Position numbers and translations under genes: made by a program. From Mya arenaria (Eukaryota > Mollusca > Bivalvia > Myida > Myidae), in assembly GCF_026914265.1 (NCBI RefSeq), contig NC_069123.1:34486678-34550677 (forward strand): a stretch of 64,000 nucleotides of DNA, read 5' to 3'. Shown here one piece after another: positions 63,301 through 64,000 of the stretch (within the stretch, counting starts at the first letter, position 1; every line of letters begins with the position of its first letter). The notes beneath the pieces were generated by a model that worked only from the letters and a program-made list of their open reading frames with translations, was not told where the DNA came from and made no database searches.

Positions 63301-63725
63301 TAGCGCATCGGGTTCACTTGGCGCATCTAATAGGACATCGGGTATACAATATACAAATAAAATATATTAAATGTACAAAATGTAATCAATATGTAATATG
63401 TGTCATAAAATTGTAAATGTACAAAAACTTAATTCTTTCATGAAAATAACAAAGGTAAAATATGAGTTCGCTATAAATAATGAATGATAAAAGGTTTAAA
63501 AAAATAATTAACACTACTATAAAATATTAAAAGTTTTGAGCTTACATCAAAAATCATTACACGTACCAATTGCATTGAGGTTTTTACTAGTTTCCATTGA
63601 AATACATAGGAAGGACTGGGCGTATGTTTTATTTGGGAAGCTGTAGCCATGGTTACGCGCAGGGGGGAATTTGGGCGTGCTCTGAACCAACCAGAAGCCT
63701 GTTTCCTTATCAAATCCAAGCACTC
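57248..63725 (-). CDS. DNASE2: Deoxyribonuclease II (3' five exons)
   Basis: DNase II is a lysosomal or secreted acid endonuclease that needs no metal and cuts DNA to 3'-phosphate ends. The minus-strand exons 63567-63725, 61699-61896, 61049-61191, 59566-59697 and 57248-57352 join in phases 1, 1, 0 and 0. Together they run from GVLGFDKETGFWLVQSTP to the C-terminal cysteine tail. The order matches the family: GFWL and PKFPP, then QSFLCISM, GKQL, AGVTFTSFAK, DLYADW, STQDHSKWAI with the catalytic His-x-Lys, CIGDINR, the RSGGTVCF segment and the final Cys. The first about 120 residues, including the signal peptide and the upstream HTKG histidine, lie beyond the window. No disabling change was seen. 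Confidence 0.93.
58077..58559. mobile_element. TTAA-flanked nested element with inverted ends
   Basis: Starts AGGGACGTACACC and ends GGAGTACAGCCCCT, an imperfect inverted pair. TTAA flanks both sides (58073-58076 and 58560-58563). The related uninterrupted element at 48860-49215 has one TTAA at the same position, which defines the target-site duplication. TTAA targets are typical of piggyBac-type elements. No transposase is encoded. Confidence 0.82.
58206..58278 (-). other. tRNA-like segment inside nested element
   Basis: The minus strand shows an A-box-like TAGCACAGTGGATA and a B-box-like GGTTCGAAGCC at tRNA-like spacing. The 5' and 3' ends do not pair as an acceptor stem, so it is not a functional tRNA. 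It resembles a tRNA-derived SINE head. Confidence 0.6.
58965..59480. repeat. Degenerate minisatellite, about 20-22 bp period
   Basis: More than 20 units built on CCTACCTGACTGACCTATG with many substitutions and some length changes. It lies inside the DNase II intron, just 3' of the DHSKW exon. Confidence 0.85.
59566..59697 (-). CDS. DNASE2: DNase II exon with catalytic DHSKW
   Basis: Acceptor TATTCAG, donor CAG/GTGTGT, 44 codons in phase 0. It encodes VMNVVTLGFNAIGYNFKST, QDHSKWAITNSS, VCIGDINRQ. The His of DHSKW corresponds to the family's catalytic histidine. Confidence 0.93.
60130..60850. repeat. Tandem repeat, about 175-180 bp, four or more units
   Basis: Units begin near 60299, 60469, 60650 and 60829, with a degenerate one before. 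Each carries TGACCTTGACCTTTGAGG-like, TTTATGTACCGAACACAT and CACGATCAACTATACTATAT-like sequence. It lies in the DNase II intron. Confidence 0.82.
61049..61191 (-). CDS. DNASE2: DNase II exon (DLYADW)
   Basis: Acceptor GTATTTTCAG, donor ACT/GTATAA. It enters in phase 1 and leaves in phase 0. It encodes LYADWLASSFNDSLLVQTWH, then SSCNGTNKVKEFDIQWPKPT. The Cys and sequon match the conserved SNCS-type segment of the family. Confidence 0.9.
61699..61896 (-). CDS. DNASE2: DNase II exon (AGVTFTSFAK)
   Basis: Acceptor GTTTCTAG, donor AAAG/GTGAGG, 66 codons, phase 1 at both ends. It encodes KQLQYNWPLIYDQNLPKEF, then ALEGNHV, PPWYSETKLVSLAGVTFTSF and AKYWKWEK, colinear with the central DNase II fold. 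Confidence 0.93.
61930..62732. mobile_element. CpG-rich inverted-repeat element in DNase II intron
   Basis: Terminal inverted repeats of about 20 bp start TACACTACCAACCATGCGTT at the left end, with the right end reverse-complementary except one base. Both subterminal zones are dense in CGCGG-type words, while the middle is AT-rich. No transposase frame was seen, so it is non-autonomous. Confidence 0.82.
63567..63725 (-). CDS. DNASE2: DNase II exon (GFWLVQSTPKFPP)
   Basis: Acceptor CTATTTCAG, donor GTACGT, 53 codons, phase 1 at both ends. It encodes GVLGFDKETGFWLVQSTP, KFPPARNHGYSFPNKTYAQS and FLCISMETSKNLNAI. It is the most 5' DNase II exon in the window; the preceding HTK-type residues must be in the next exon to the right. 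Confidence 0.93.
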
Positions 63726-64000
63726 CTGAAATAGTACATGTACGCATTATTCCCATTTGGAGTATCTTAAAAGTCGTGTGACCCACTGGCAAAGTGTGGA
63801 AAAGTTGTGTTTAAGTAATAATTACAAAACTTTTCAGTTTTTCAAGTGCTAATACTTTGCAAACACACATTAAAGTTATCAAAATATGTTAATTGCCGAA
63901 TTATGATACACAAGGAGGTCATGATGCAATTCTTAGTTAGAGGTAGGCCTCTTTCTTTTTTGATGTCTTTCATTTTTCTTACACAAAACATCTCGATTGA
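63726..64000 (-). other. DNase II intron, continuing out of window
   Basis: No exon is seen between the acceptor at 63726 and the window end. Confidence 0.6.

Noticed and set aside
63547..63792. Frame starting at 63792 as the DNase II N-terminus
   Set aside because: The residues before GVLGFDK do not match the family, and a clear CTATTTCAG acceptor lies at the junction.

Overview
The window reads as animal nuclear DNA, most probably from a bivalve mollusc. It is AT-rich, its genes are split into short exons with GT/AG introns, and it is crowded with small inverted-repeat elements, dimeric repeats and minisatellites of the kind common in bivalve genomes. The species assignment is inference. 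Most open frames here are accidental; the real coding sequence is in short exons that I joined by splice sites and matching phases.

Three protein-coding loci are well supported. (1) A heparan sulfate 3-O-sulfotransferase (HS3ST-like) family on the minus strand: copy A (exon 1 at 2353-2783, exon 2 at 1-434, cut by the window edge) and copy B (42987-43417 and 40705-41344, complete, 356 aa). Three decayed copies accompany them: C (minus, 28640-30395), D (minus, 37440-38510) and E (plus, 11995-13475). (2) A plus-strand gene at 22622-26822 whose ten exons encode two Ly6/uPAR-type three-finger domains followed by two C-type lectin domains. Its first exon was not found, and its last exon carries an in-frame TAG in my model. 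(3) The 3' five exons of a DNase II gene on the minus strand (57248-63725), whose 5' exons lie beyond the right edge.

Region by region: 1-10.5 kb is segmental-duplication copy A (HS3ST, its intron, upstream blocks and dispersed repeats). 10.5-22 kb holds relic E, a 0.8-kb inverted-repeat element and little else. 22.6-26.8 kb is the Ly6/lectin gene. 28.6-39 kb holds HS3ST relics C and D with repeats. 40.7-49.2 kb is duplication copy B. 51-52.4 kb has an orphan open region and a 77-bp repeat. 52.8-56.0 kb is a 60-bp satellite array of about 54 units. 57.2-64 kb is DNase II, with introns full of nested elements and tandem repeats.

The two large duplication copies lie in the same orientation about 40 kb apart. 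They keep the same block order but differ by insertions: a LINE 3' end only in copy A and a Ty3/gypsy pol fragment only in copy B. The most unusual items are the Ly6-Ly6-CTLD-CTLD architecture, a permuted inverted repeat at 4864-5072, a TTAA-flanked element carrying a tRNA-like segment whose empty site is also in the window, and the 60-bp satellite that is open in several frames on both strands.
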